Below, one piece after another: positions 1 to 6,806 of a DNA stretch of 64,000 nucleotides. Source of the DNA: Bacillus infantis. GTDB lineage: Bacteria > Bacillota > Bacilli > Bacillales > Cytobacillaceae. The stretch covers positions 558,001-622,000 of the forward strand of contig NZ_JAIVAP010000001.1 in assembly GCF_020171945.1 (NCBI RefSeq), written 5' to 3'. The first letter of the stretch is position 1, and each line of letters begins with the position of its first letter. Below the pieces are notes generated by a model, which saw only the letters and a list, made by a program, of their open reading frames with translations, ran no database searches and was not told where the DNA came from. The translations under genes and the position numbers were made by a program.

Positions 1-198
1 CCCTTTTATCTTTGCACGGTTTTCCTGAAGATAAGTAATGTCCGGGATGATTAAATCGATGCCCATCAGGCTTTCATCCGGGAATTTACCGCCGCAGTCA
101 ATGACTACAATATCGTCACCGGATTCAAGAACATACATATTCTTGCCAATTTCATTCACACCGCCGAGGGCGAATATAGATACCGCTCCATCCTTCAT
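1..198 (-). CDS. Ribonuclease J family protein, N-terminal part
   Basis: Only the first 66 codons are in the window; the gene runs off the left edge. The N-terminus ([17 protein letters not shown], then [10 protein letters not shown] and [12 protein letters not shown]) matches the opening beta-strands of the metallo-beta-lactamase domain of RNase J, a 5'-exo/endoribonuclease in Bacillus mRNA decay and rRNA maturation. The ATG at 198 sits behind a near-ideal AAAAGGAGGT site. It is not close to B. subtilis RnjA or RnjB word for word (for example DCGGKFPDE), so it may be an additional paralogue. Assignment to the family is firm; which paralogue it is cannot be decided from 66 residues. Confidence 0.85.
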   Translation of the reverse strand, partial: MKDGAVSIFALGGVNEIGKNMYVLESGDDIVVIDCGGKFPDESLMGIDLIIPDITYLQENRAKIKG

Positions 199-225
199 AT
201 GCAAAACCTCCTTTTCATTCAGCCC

Positions 226-405
226 CTAGCCCGGCTGATTCCAAATTCTGTCCAGGTTCAATGGGACATACACCATTTCCCCATTGATCTGCTTATGTAC
301 GATTGGCTGCTGGAAATAATGGTCCATAGAGTATTTCTTTCCCTGATGCCTTGCTGCTATGTTTTGTCAGAGCAGCTTCTCCATTTGAATCTCTGATTGT
401 TGCAT
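226..405 (-). pseudogene. Small ORF interrupted by an in-frame TGA, upstream of the RNase J gene
   Basis: Starting at ATG 405 the frame reads 12 codons (MQQSEIQMEKLL), meets TGA at 367-369, then stays open in the same frame for 46 codons to TAG at 226, ending VYVPLNLDRIWNQPG. The second half could restart at ATG 327 (MDHYFQQPIVHKQ) but has no clear ribosome binding site. It lies 27 bp upstream of the RNase J start. Either it is a nonsense-mutated small gene of about 58 codons, or two tiny ORFs. I do not recognise the product. Confidence 0.4.
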
Positions 406-420
406 CAAGATCCGCCCCCT

Positions 421-436
421 TGTAAAACGTTTTACA
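421..436. promoter_or_regulatory. Perfect 16-bp palindrome, operator-like
   Basis: TGTAAAACGTTTTACA is fully self-complementary with a central CG, the style of LacI-family operators. It lies just upstream of the small ORF and RNase J gene on the minus strand. It differs from a catabolite-responsive element by one extra base pair per half, so CcpA binding is doubtful. Confidence 0.45.
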
Positions 437-614
437 TCGTTAATATGACCTGAACCCGCTGATATTATTTCCATATAGCTGTAAAAAACATATGCTGTTA
501 GAAAGTGGACATACTGCATTTTCTTTGGCCGGTTCCAATAGCTTTTGAGGACTTTCCCTAAATATTCGGCCGCCTGCTTTTTATGTTATTACCCTGTCAT
601 TGTTTTTGTCTCAT

Positions 615-643
615 AAAAAAGGCCGCTCCAATTAGGAGCAGCC
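615..643 (-). terminator. Intrinsic terminator of the 632-901 gene
   Basis: On the minus strand a GC-rich stem of 9 bp with one mismatch (arms at 635-643 and 621-629) is followed by six T residues at 615-620. It overlaps the stop codon of the preceding gene. Confidence 0.7.
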
Positions 644-901
644 CTCATTGATCATATTTATTTTCCTGGTTTCATTTTGATTATTCCGCCAAGTAAGCCA
701 GCCCGCAGCTAATCCGGCCAGCATATTGGCACCCATATAAAAAAAGCATTCTCCCCATAAATCTTCGTTTTCTCTGAAATCAGCAAAGCCGGAGAAAACA
801 GTGAAGCCGACCAATATTCCCCAGCCTAATGCCCATTTGAGCAGATAAAGGCCCCTGCCTTTAGGTTCTTCTGTTTTCTTCCATATTAGGAGCCTCTGCA
901 T
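632..901 (-). CDS. Small membrane protein, unknown function
   Basis: 89 residues. Two predicted membrane segments (about residues 20-40, LLKWALGWGILVGFTVFSGF, and 52-68, CFFYMGANMLAGLAAGWL) joined by a charged acidic loop (RENEDLWGE), with a polar C-terminus. No family recognised. The start at 901 has only a weak upstream SD (CACCAGG), and its start codon is 9 bp from the start of the divergent 911 ORF, so one of the two starts may be wrong. The intrinsic terminator directly at the stop codon supports it being a transcribed gene. Confidence 0.65.
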   Translation of the reverse strand: MQRLLIWKKTEEPKGRGLYLLKWALGWGILVGFTVFSGFADFRENEDLWGECFFYMGANMLAGLAAGWLTWRNNQNETRKINMINEGCS

Positions 902-910
902 CCTGGTGAT

Positions 911-1138
911 ATGACGCTCTTTATAGACCAGCCATTCAAAGAAAAAATAGCATTCCAGGCATTATTGTCAGCTTTCATTTATGCTGCCTTTACCGTTCTA
1001 GCCTTTCTTTTTGCACAAAAGGATCCACTGCTAAGGGGTTCGGTCATCATCTGTTCATTTTTGTTTTTCATCCTGGATTTCCTGTTTGACACCGAAAAGC
1101 GGCTATGGATCCTTTCCGGCTGGAATCGGAAAAAATAG
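911..1138 (+). CDS. Small hydrophobic protein, unknown function
   Basis: 75 residues with two hydrophobic stretches (about 16-34 and 43-60) and a basic end (WILSGWNRKK). The amino-acid pattern looks like a real two-helix membrane protein, but the ribosome binding site is poor (GGTG, 4 bp upstream) and the start abuts the divergent gene. No family recognised. Confidence 0.4.
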   Translation: MTLFIDQPFKEKIAFQALLSAFIYAAFTVLAFLFAQKDPLLRGSVIICSFLFFILDFLFDTEKRLWILSGWNRKK

Positions 1139-1233
1139 GGGGATGCTGAAAAGTAAATTCCACTGCAGCCCTCAGGTTTATCCTGAATTTTAAGAAGGCA
1201 GTTCAAAGCCGCCTTGATTCCCCTCAGCCTTAA

Positions 1234-1776
1234 TCACAATAATAATGTTGTTTCCTTCTTCGCTTTATGAATATTCTCCTCCAATCTATTCCCAGAAGAA
1301 TCTGCCGAATAATCCCTGAGCTTATGTTCCTCTATAAGCTCCAGATTCCTTTTATTATTGGCGTATTCCAGTAAATGTTCCTTTATATTTGGATAAAGAA
1401 TGATTTTGTGAAGCTCTGATAGCTTTACCCACCTTACTCCCGTTTGGTGCGGATCTGGATTTTCCGGCAATTTAGCTTGTGACCCTTTTTTTAATAAGCA
1501 TTCAAACATGAGGCAGAGTGAGTGTGTTTCACCGAACCTGCATTCAGCTTTGTGCGGTGCATACTCGTAAACAAATGCAAGCGGACCTGCTTCAACATCC
1601 ACTGATGCCTCTTCCTTTGCTTCCCTCACGGCAGCTTCCCTGACCGTTTCTCCCGGTTCGGCGCCTCCGGCCGGCAGATTATAATGAAGGCCGTTTTCGT
1701 CATTGAATTCAATCAGCAGGATCGAATCTTTTTCCATGATGACGGCACCTGCCCTGACTCTTATATGATGTGGCAT
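1234..1776 (-). CDS. Nudix hydrolase
   Basis: About 180 residues from ATG 1776, chosen because AAGGGGGATAAT precedes it; an upstream in-frame ATG lacks a site. The Nudix box starts at GGAEPGET and continues REAKEEASV (about residues 38-60), fitting Gx5Ex7REUxEExGU except that the final Gly is Ser. These enzymes cleave nucleoside diphosphates linked to another group using Mg2+ held by the REUxEE glutamates, which are intact. The tail past residue 135 is long, charged and basic. Substrate cannot be inferred. Confidence 0.85.
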   Translation of the reverse strand: MPHHIRVRAGAVIMEKDSILLIEFNDENGLHYNLPAGGAEPGETVREAAVREAKEEASVDVEAGPLAFVYEYAPHKAECRFGETHSLCLMFECLLKKGSQAKLPENPDPHQTGVRWVKLSELHKIILYPNIKEHLLEYANNKRNLELIEEHKLRDYSADSSGNRLEENIHKAKKETTLLL

Positions 1777-1895
1777 ATTATCCCCCTTTTTTAAGCATGT
1801 AAAAATCATGCTGGATTGTGAGAACTTTGGCTTTTCTGATTGAGTGGTTCCTTTAGTGGATATAATGTTTACTACTATTAGGAGAGGCTAATCAT

Positions 1896-2408
1896 ATGTA
1901 CCTTTTACTGGTTATTCTTGTTTATATTTTATTTGCTGTCTATCTGGTCGACTGGGAGCGCTGGAATGAATTCTATCCAACCATCCAGTACTTCATCATC
2001 TGCAATCTTTTGTACAATTTCCTTTTCTATAATCATACGCTGTGGAGTTATCATGCAGTAACGGTTGACTGGCTTAACCATACACTGATTGAATTGGCTT
2101 TCACTTTTTTCGTACTGCCGATTGTGTTAATGATTTACCTTCGGTTTTTTCCTAAAGGCAAAAAGAGTTTTCCTTATATAGCTGTTTGGATCGCCTACTT
2201 TACGACAATCGAATATGTCTTTTACAAAAAAGGGCTTTTTATATACGATAACGGATGGAATGTCTTATGGTCTGGAGTATTCAATGTCATCCTTTTCTCA
2301 ATGGTCAGGCTTCACAGCAAAAAGCCAAAGCTGGCACTAGCCTTATCCTTGCCCTTAATCATTATCCTTCTGTGCTTCTTCCACCCGCAAATAAAAGACT
2401 TAAAGTAA
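1896..2408 (+). CDS. CBO0543 family membrane protein
   Basis: 170 residues, about five membrane segments, behind AGGAGAGGC. The family look is given by short loops with tryptophans (DWERWNEFYP, HTLWSYH, DWLNHTLIE) and the segment FTTIEYVFYKKGLFIYDNGWN. These proteins are common in Bacillaceae and have no known function. A second member of the family is at 39487-39945. The 30-codon ORF 18 bp downstream may be cotranscribed. Confidence 0.75.
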   Translation: MYLLLVILVYILFAVYLVDWERWNEFYPTIQYFIICNLLYNFLFYNHTLWSYHAVTVDWLNHTLIELAFTFFVLPIVLMIYLRFFPKGKKSFPYIAVWIAYFTTIEYVFYKKGLFIYDNGWNVLWSGVFNVILFSMVRLHSKKPKLALALSLPLIIILLCFFHPQIKDLK

Positions 2409-2426
2409 AAGTACGGGGTGCACCTA

Positions 2427-2519
2427 ATGGAACCAAACCCAATATCCACACCAGTTTTTTTAATCGCATTGATCACCATTTACCTCTCCATGGCCATCTA
2501 TCTCAACAGAAAAAAATAA
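2427..2519 (+). CDS. 30-residue single-pass membrane peptide
   Basis: ATG 2427 to TAA 2519 gives a short N-terminus (MEPNPISTP), one hydrophobic helix (VFLIALITIYLSMAIYL) and a basic end (NRKK), the usual topology of small Bacillus membrane peptides. GGGGTG lies 8-9 bp upstream. It follows the CBO0543 gene by 18 bp. Function unknown. Confidence 0.5.
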   Translation: MEPNPISTPVFLIALITIYLSMAIYLNRKK

Positions 2520-2585
2520 CGTGTCAGGCACCTCAGATGGACACTTTACGCCATTTTAACTTTTTGCAGTGCCAGGCACATATTA
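2520..2585. repeat. Possible remnant of a GTGCCAGGCAC-type dispersed repeat
   Basis: GTGTCAGGCACC at the left end and GTGCCAGGCACA at the right end flank about 40 bp. Direct copies of GTGYCAGGCAC are typical edges of short dispersed repeats in Bacillus genomes. Only one clear copy is in the window. Confidence 0.3.
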
Positions 2586-3137
2586 TAAATGCCTTACATA
2601 AATGAGAAAGTCCTTCCATTCTCCATTCTCTAAGGCAAATTTCTTCCTTGTGCCTTCATAGTGGAAGCCGCTTCTTTCGGCAAGAGTGATGGATGGGCGG
2701 TTATCGGTGTTTATATGCAGCTCGAGGCGATGGAAGCCAAGTTTTTCATGAAAAGCTTTGGCTGCTGCTGACACTGCTTCTGTTCCATAGCCTTTTTTCC
2801 AGAATTGGTTATGAAGGGAGTAGCCCATCATCCCCCACTGATAGTCCATCCTCAGGATGGTGAACAGCTCGACTTTACCAACGTTAAGGTGATCTTTTTT
2901 TCTAAAGATGCCGAGATTTGTCATCTGATCCCTCGCAGCTGCTTCCGAAAAACCTCTGATCCACTTTTCAAACCACTCCCTGGTGTTATGCTCCATACTG
3001 ACCGGCCTTCCTTCATCATACTTATAAAATGAAGGATTTCTATCAGTGAAGCCCTTATACCAATTTTCATAATCAGAAAGCTCGAACGGGCGTATGACTA
3101 GCCTTTCAGTCACTATAGGTGCTGTTTGCAAGTCCAT
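2583..3137 (-). CDS. GNAT N-acetyltransferase, RimJ/RimL type
   Basis: 184 residues. It opens with the RimJ/RimL signature TERLVIRPFELSDYENW, has the acetyl-CoA region MGYSLHNQFWKKGYGTEA (about residues 108-123) and the conserved end LELHINTDNRPSITLAERSGF. It would transfer an acetyl group to an amine of a protein or small molecule. It stands alone between convergent small genes. Substrate unknown. Confidence 0.85.
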   Translation of the reverse strand: MDLQTAPIVTERLVIRPFELSDYENWYKGFTDRNPSFYKYDEGRPVSMEHNTREWFEKWIRGFSEAAARDQMTNLGIFRKKDHLNVGKVELFTILRMDYQWGMMGYSLHNQFWKKGYGTEAVSAAAKAFHEKLGFHRLELHINTDNRPSITLAERSGFHYEGTRKKFALENGEWKDFLIYVRHL

Positions 3138-3315
3138 TGATTCACTCTCCTTTCATTCCTTTCCTCTTCAATGAAAGACTGGCATATTCCTTCTTTTCTT
3201 AAGAGCAATTTAATACCAACTTGACAAATCGGATATATAGGGATTATAGTTGTACATAACATCTTTTATCATATTCTTTGGCCATAGCAGATAATTGAAG
3301 GGGATGAGCATTTTG

Positions 3316-3510
3316 ATGATGACGAAGGAAGAATCTCGCAGAAACCTTATTCTCAATAAATTAATGGCAATTACACAATTCCAGGATAAAAAAGAACTCG
3401 TGGAAATGACCTGCACAGAGCTGGAAGGTCTGTATTTAAGCCAGCTTTTCGCTGCTTCTTCACATCCCCACAGCGGGCAAAAATCGATCCGGTTAATCGG
3501 GAAAAAATAA
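3316..3510 (+). CDS. FbpA-like small basic protein
   Basis: About 64 residues; AAGGGG at 3298-3303 supports a start in the TTG/ATG/ATG cluster at 3313-3321. The stretch TKEESRRNLILNKL followed by ELVEMTCTELEGLY resembles the Fur-regulated basic protein FbpA family of Bacillus, which takes part in iron-sparing control. I see a plausible -35 TTGACA at 3221 but no convincing Fur box, so regulation by iron is not shown. A strong terminator follows. Confidence 0.55.
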   Translation: MMTKEESRRNLILNKLMAITQFQDKKELVEMTCTELEGLYLSQLFAASSHPHSGQKSIRLIGKK

Positions 3511-3521
3511 ATAATAGCAAA

Positions 3522-3555
3522 GGTGGAGAGCTGCATAAGGCTCTCCACCTTTTTT
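3522..3555 (+). terminator. Intrinsic terminator
   Basis: Perfect 10-bp stem GGTGGAGAGC/GCTCTCCACC with an 8-nt loop and six T residues, directly after the FbpA-like gene. Confidence 0.9.
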
Positions 3556-3624
3556 AACTTACTTATGATCGCATATTCCCATTGTTCTAATAAAGGGAAT
3601 GGTGCAGGCACAACTCAAAAAAAC

Positions 3625-4494
3625 TCAACCAAATGCCTGTGCTGCCAAGGCAAATAAACGGCCGTCTCTTACAGGCATATCATCTCCATTGAAGATCATA
3701 ATTGGAGGAACGGCTGAAAGCTCAAATCCGCTGTCCTTAATGAATGCGGCAAAGCCTTCCTGTCCTGATGGCACATCTATCCTCAGCTGCCCATTATGGC
3801 CGGATGCAAGCTGGTCCAGTAAACATATTGCTGTTTCAGTATTCTCAGCAGCAATGGGTCCAATAATCAGATTGACTGGTCCCTGAATGGAAAGTCCATA
3901 GCCTGTAAGCCTTCCATCTCCATTGAAAGAAAGAAGGCATTCTTTTGCCTGTGCGATCCTATTTTTCAGGAACACTGTTCTTCCATCCCCGAAAGCGGCT
4001 CTATCAAACTCTACAACACTTTCAAAAAAATCTGGTGTGAACCTTTTTATGTACGATACTCTCCCTTTTTCAACAGGGGAAGAAGGCATGTATTCCCTGC
4101 AAAGATATTTCTGGATGGTGTCCACTTCAGTAAAGCCCAGCCTTAGATAAAGCGGCCTTCCTTCTTCTGTGCTGACAAGCAAAATGGATGTTCCTTCATC
4201 CGCTGCTTCCAAACAGCTTCGGACCGCCTCTTTTGCAAGGCCCTCCCCTCTTGCGCGGGGATCAACTATCACCATTCCCAGCCATGCCAGGTGTGTGTTA
4301 TAAGGTATGAGTGCAGAGCAGGAAACCAGCTTTCCATCGATCGTTTTATGTCCTAGTACGGTGCCGGAATTCAGTAACGTCAGTATTTCTTCCCTTTCAT
4401 AATCCCAGCCGACAGAAGCTGATAGCTCAATCAGCCCGGATATATCTTCTTCATTCAATCTTTCCAGAGAGATATGCTCTTCAATCATATTCAT
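3625..4494 (-). CDS. Two-domain GNAT acetyltransferase
   Basis: 289 residues. The N-terminal half is a GNAT domain with the acetyl-CoA loop MVIVDPRARGEGLAKEA (about residues 75-90) and the strand-helix RPLYLRLGFTEVDT. The C-terminal half (from about 150) has a second, degenerate GNAT-like fold (FDRAAFGDGR, GYGLSIQGPVNLIIGPIAAE), the arrangement of the GNAT plus second acetyltransferase-like domain proteins common in Bacillus. Substrate unknown. Confidence 0.8.
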   Translation of the reverse strand: MNMIEEHISLERLNEEDISGLIELSASVGWDYEREEILTLLNSGTVLGHKTIDGKLVSCSALIPYNTHLAWLGMVIVDPRARGEGLAKEAVRSCLEAADEGTSILLVSTEEGRPLYLRLGFTEVDTIQKYLCREYMPSSPVEKGRVSYIKRFTPDFFESVVEFDRAAFGDGRTVFLKNRIAQAKECLLSFNGDGRLTGYGLSIQGPVNLIIGPIAAENTETAICLLDQLASGHNGQLRIDVPSGQEGFAAFIKDSGFELSAVPPIMIFNGDDMPVRDGRLFALAAQAFG

Positions 4495-4527
4495 TCCTTC
4501 TTCCTACCCTCTCTCTGCTGCTATTTC

Positions 4528-4704
4528 TTAGTTAAAGAAGGACATGATGATGACGGCAGCAATTGAAATAAGGAAAAAGCCGATGATGACATATTTTATT
4601 ATTTTGATTGGCTTTGGAAGACTGCGCACATCGGCTGCGTCCGGCATTCCCTCAATTTTCTTCATATGATCAACCGCATCATTCATCGGTTCTTTCCCCG
4701 CCAT
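4528..4704 (-). CDS. Small C-tail-anchored membrane protein
   Basis: About 58 residues from ATG 4704, which has GGGAGATGAG just upstream; ATG 4719 is possible but lacks a site. The N-terminus is polar, the last 25 residues form one membrane helix (IIKYVIIGFFLISIAAVIIM). Function unknown. It lies between the GNAT gene and a broken peptidase gene and has a perfect palindrome at its 5' end. Confidence 0.65.
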   Translation of the reverse strand: MAGKEPMNDAVDHMKKIEGMPDAADVRSLPKPIKIIKYVIIGFFLISIAAVIIMSFFN

Positions 4705-4721
4705 TTTCTCATCTCCCATTC

Positions 4722-4737
4722 TATCTTATATAAGATA
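4722..4737. promoter_or_regulatory. Perfect 16-bp AT-rich palindrome
   Basis: TATCTTATATAAGATA is fully self-complementary and lies about 17 bp before the start of the small membrane gene. In RNA it would be a weak hairpin; in DNA it could be an operator. Confidence 0.4.
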
Positions 4738-4767
4738 TTCGCTGTTTCATCCTGCTTTCCTTCAATA

Positions 4768-5604
4768 CTATGTATGCTTTCTAAGAGAATTCCAGATCTT
4801 AAGAATTTTATCTGTCTCCATAAAGGTCAAATCCTTAAGGCTCATTCCGCTCTCCATGAGTCTTTTGATGATTATAGCTCCGGCAAAATAGCCCAGCCTT
4901 CCATCAGTTTCTGTGCCAGTGAAGTATTTTTCAACCATCCTGCCATCCAGTGGGGCCTCAAGGTCTTTATATATTTCTTCATGCAGCCCTCCTATTTTCA
5001 ATTGAAGGAATTGGTAATGTTTTTGGCACATCATTAACGCATTCGGCAGCCATCTTTCATCCTCCGTCCGCCCGGATATTTGAAGGGAAGTCCACACAGC
5101 CAGTCCTTCAGCAATCAGCAGCTGTTTTACAGTCAGACCAGCAAAGTCCTCTTTTTCCCTTAAGCGGTAAAAACGGGCCATATGGCTGAATTCATGGGGA
5201 ATCAGAATACTTGGATCTCTTTCTTCCAGGCACAAGTCCAAGAAAGATATAAAGATCTTTTGACGGAGGAGCAGCTCCATCGCTGAAACCCAAGCCTGTG
5301 AGCATATATACAGAAAACTTCTCTGTAAAGCCAAAATACAAGCAGCATTCTGTTAATAGCTTCTCTGCCTGTTCCAGCTGAAAGTTGGAACGCCCCTTCT
5401 CAGAACGAAGGAGCAAATCTTTAAAATCAATCTCCTGTATGATGTGCTGGATCTGTTCCCGGTCTAATTTATATATGCTTAGAAAAAGAGGATCAAATGC
5501 GGCCTTGTATGTTTGATAATAAGTTTGCCATGCATGATAGCTGCCTCCGCTTCAGCTCTTTCTGCAGCAGCTCTAAATTCTTTTAAACCGTCAATAATAA
5601 TCAA
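4768..5604 (-). pseudogene. Broken DUF2268-type (YjaZ-like) zinc peptidase
   Basis: A good start (TTG 5604 behind GGAAGGAGGTG) opens LIIIDGLKEFRAAAERAEAEAA; after about 22 codons the sensible reading jumps to another frame (SYHAWQTYYQTYKAAFDPLF ... FKDLLLRSEKG ... GLGFSDGAAPPSKDLYIFLGL), and near 5230-5240 it jumps back to the first frame (CLEERDPSILIPHEFSHMAR ... RLGYFAGAIIIKRLMESGM). The IPHEFSHMAR segment is the HExxH zinc motif of DUF2268 predicted peptidases. Two frameshifts, at about 5540 and 5235, break it, so it is a pseudogene unless these are sequence errors. Confidence 0.75.
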
Positions 5605-5656
5605 TCCCTGCACCTCCTTCCCTTATTGATTCATGATTCAATCAGCTTTATCCTGC

Positions 5657-5682
5657 AAAAAAAAAGAGCTGCTGTGCAGCTC
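5657..5682 (-). terminator. Intrinsic terminator of the DUF3231 gene
   Basis: Minus-strand stem GAGCTGC/GCAGCTC with a 3-nt loop followed by nine T residues (5657-5665). Confidence 0.85.
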
Positions 5683-5692
5683 AGTCCAGACA

Positions 5693-6691
5693 TTATTTTA
5701 TCAGCTTATCCCGATCAGCTGCGTGAGGAGGTCTTTCCATCCAATCATGCTTAATAAGGATCTGGGCTCCGTCCTCGGCATATAGACCAATTTCAGCAAA
5801 AAGACGGCTATAATCGGCCGCAATATCTCTTCTTGGGCTGGCAGCCATTGCTGTTCCATAATTTCCTATTCCAGCAGCGGACATCATGTTCAACTGGAAC
5901 ATCATTAATTTGTCAGAAAAAGGAGGAACCTTACTGTCCGTTATTTCAGCATCCCATGTGACCGGGGCAGGCAGATCATTTTCCTGCAGATATCTGCTGA
6001 ATATTCTTGTATGTTTTTTCGAGATTTCCTTTCCCCGCACAAAATACTGCTTCACTTCTTCATTTTTAATGCATTGTGCAAATCCTGTAACAAGCGCTCC
6101 GCCAAAATAATTGGTCTGTATATTGGCAAATAGATGTGTAATTTCAATGGCTGTGAGCGGTCTCTGCTTACCGAGCCAGCCTGCAAGGAAATGAGCATCC
6201 TTTACCATCTCTGATTCTGCAAGAGGAGGAATATAAGGCGACCGTACTTCAAGGCCTTTGGACAAAAGCAGATTTTTTGTTTCATTCATCAATTCCATTG
6301 TTGAAGATATACACGACATAAAATGCTCTCTGATGTCGTTCCGGTATGTTAAAGGCAGGATGGCTCCATAAGTCACCAGGGCCCCTTTAGTCATTTGCTC
6401 TGTATAAAACAGAAAAAAATCATCAGAAAACAGTCTCGGTGCCCCGGGGTGGACATCATTATCTGTAAAGCCGGCCGGCACCGAGTGACCTTCTTCTTGA
6501 AAAATACTTGATGTCACTCTGATATGCTGTTCAGCTAAGTCGAGGGCTTGTCTCAAAATTGTCCTTGTTTCACTATCCTCTGCACAAGCAATAAAATATT
6601 TATATACACACCTGAACATGCTGTCTGATATAAAATTTGTCCATAATCCGCCAGTTTCTGATGAAGTCAACCGAATATGCTGTTTTTCCAA
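5693..6691 (-). CDS. DUF3231 family protein, two-domain form
   Basis: 332 residues built of two similar helical halves (about 1-165 and 170-330), each with the family pattern LWTNFISDSMFRCVY / FANIQTNYFGGALVTGF and a DxxxHxxxFSRYL-like helix. DUF3231 proteins are predicted ferritin-like helical bundles of unknown function and common in spore formers. A shorter one-domain relative is at 33327-33839. It is a single-gene unit with its own terminator. Confidence 0.8.
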   Translation of the reverse strand: MEKQHIRLTSSETGGLWTNFISDSMFRCVYKYFIACAEDSETRTILRQALDLAEQHIRVTSSIFQEEGHSVPAGFTDNDVHPGAPRLFSDDFFLFYTEQMTKGALVTYGAILPLTYRNDIREHFMSCISSTMELMNETKNLLLSKGLEVRSPYIPPLAESEMVKDAHFLAGWLGKQRPLTAIEITHLFANIQTNYFGGALVTGFAQCIKNEEVKQYFVRGKEISKKHTRIFSRYLQENDLPAPVTWDAEITDSKVPPFSDKLMMFQLNMMSAAGIGNYGTAMAASPRRDIAADYSRLFAEIGLYAEDGAQILIKHDWMERPPHAADRDKLIK

Positions 6692-6806
6692 AAAAATACC
6701 TCCATCTTATTGATGGAAGTATTTTTCCCTGGTTCATCCATAGTTATGAATTTAGGACGAACTTAATCTGTACCTTTAATAATCAACTTTATAAGCACAT
6801 TTTTCC

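Noticed and set aside
421-436. Catabolite-responsive element (CcpA site)
   Set aside because: The palindrome has 16 positions and the wrong spacing between the conserved halves for a cre.
3599-3660. Inverted repeat GCAGGCACA/TGCCTGTGC as a terminator
   Set aside because: Lies partly inside the GNAT gene with a mid-loop T tract; pairing is imperfect and no T tract follows the stem.
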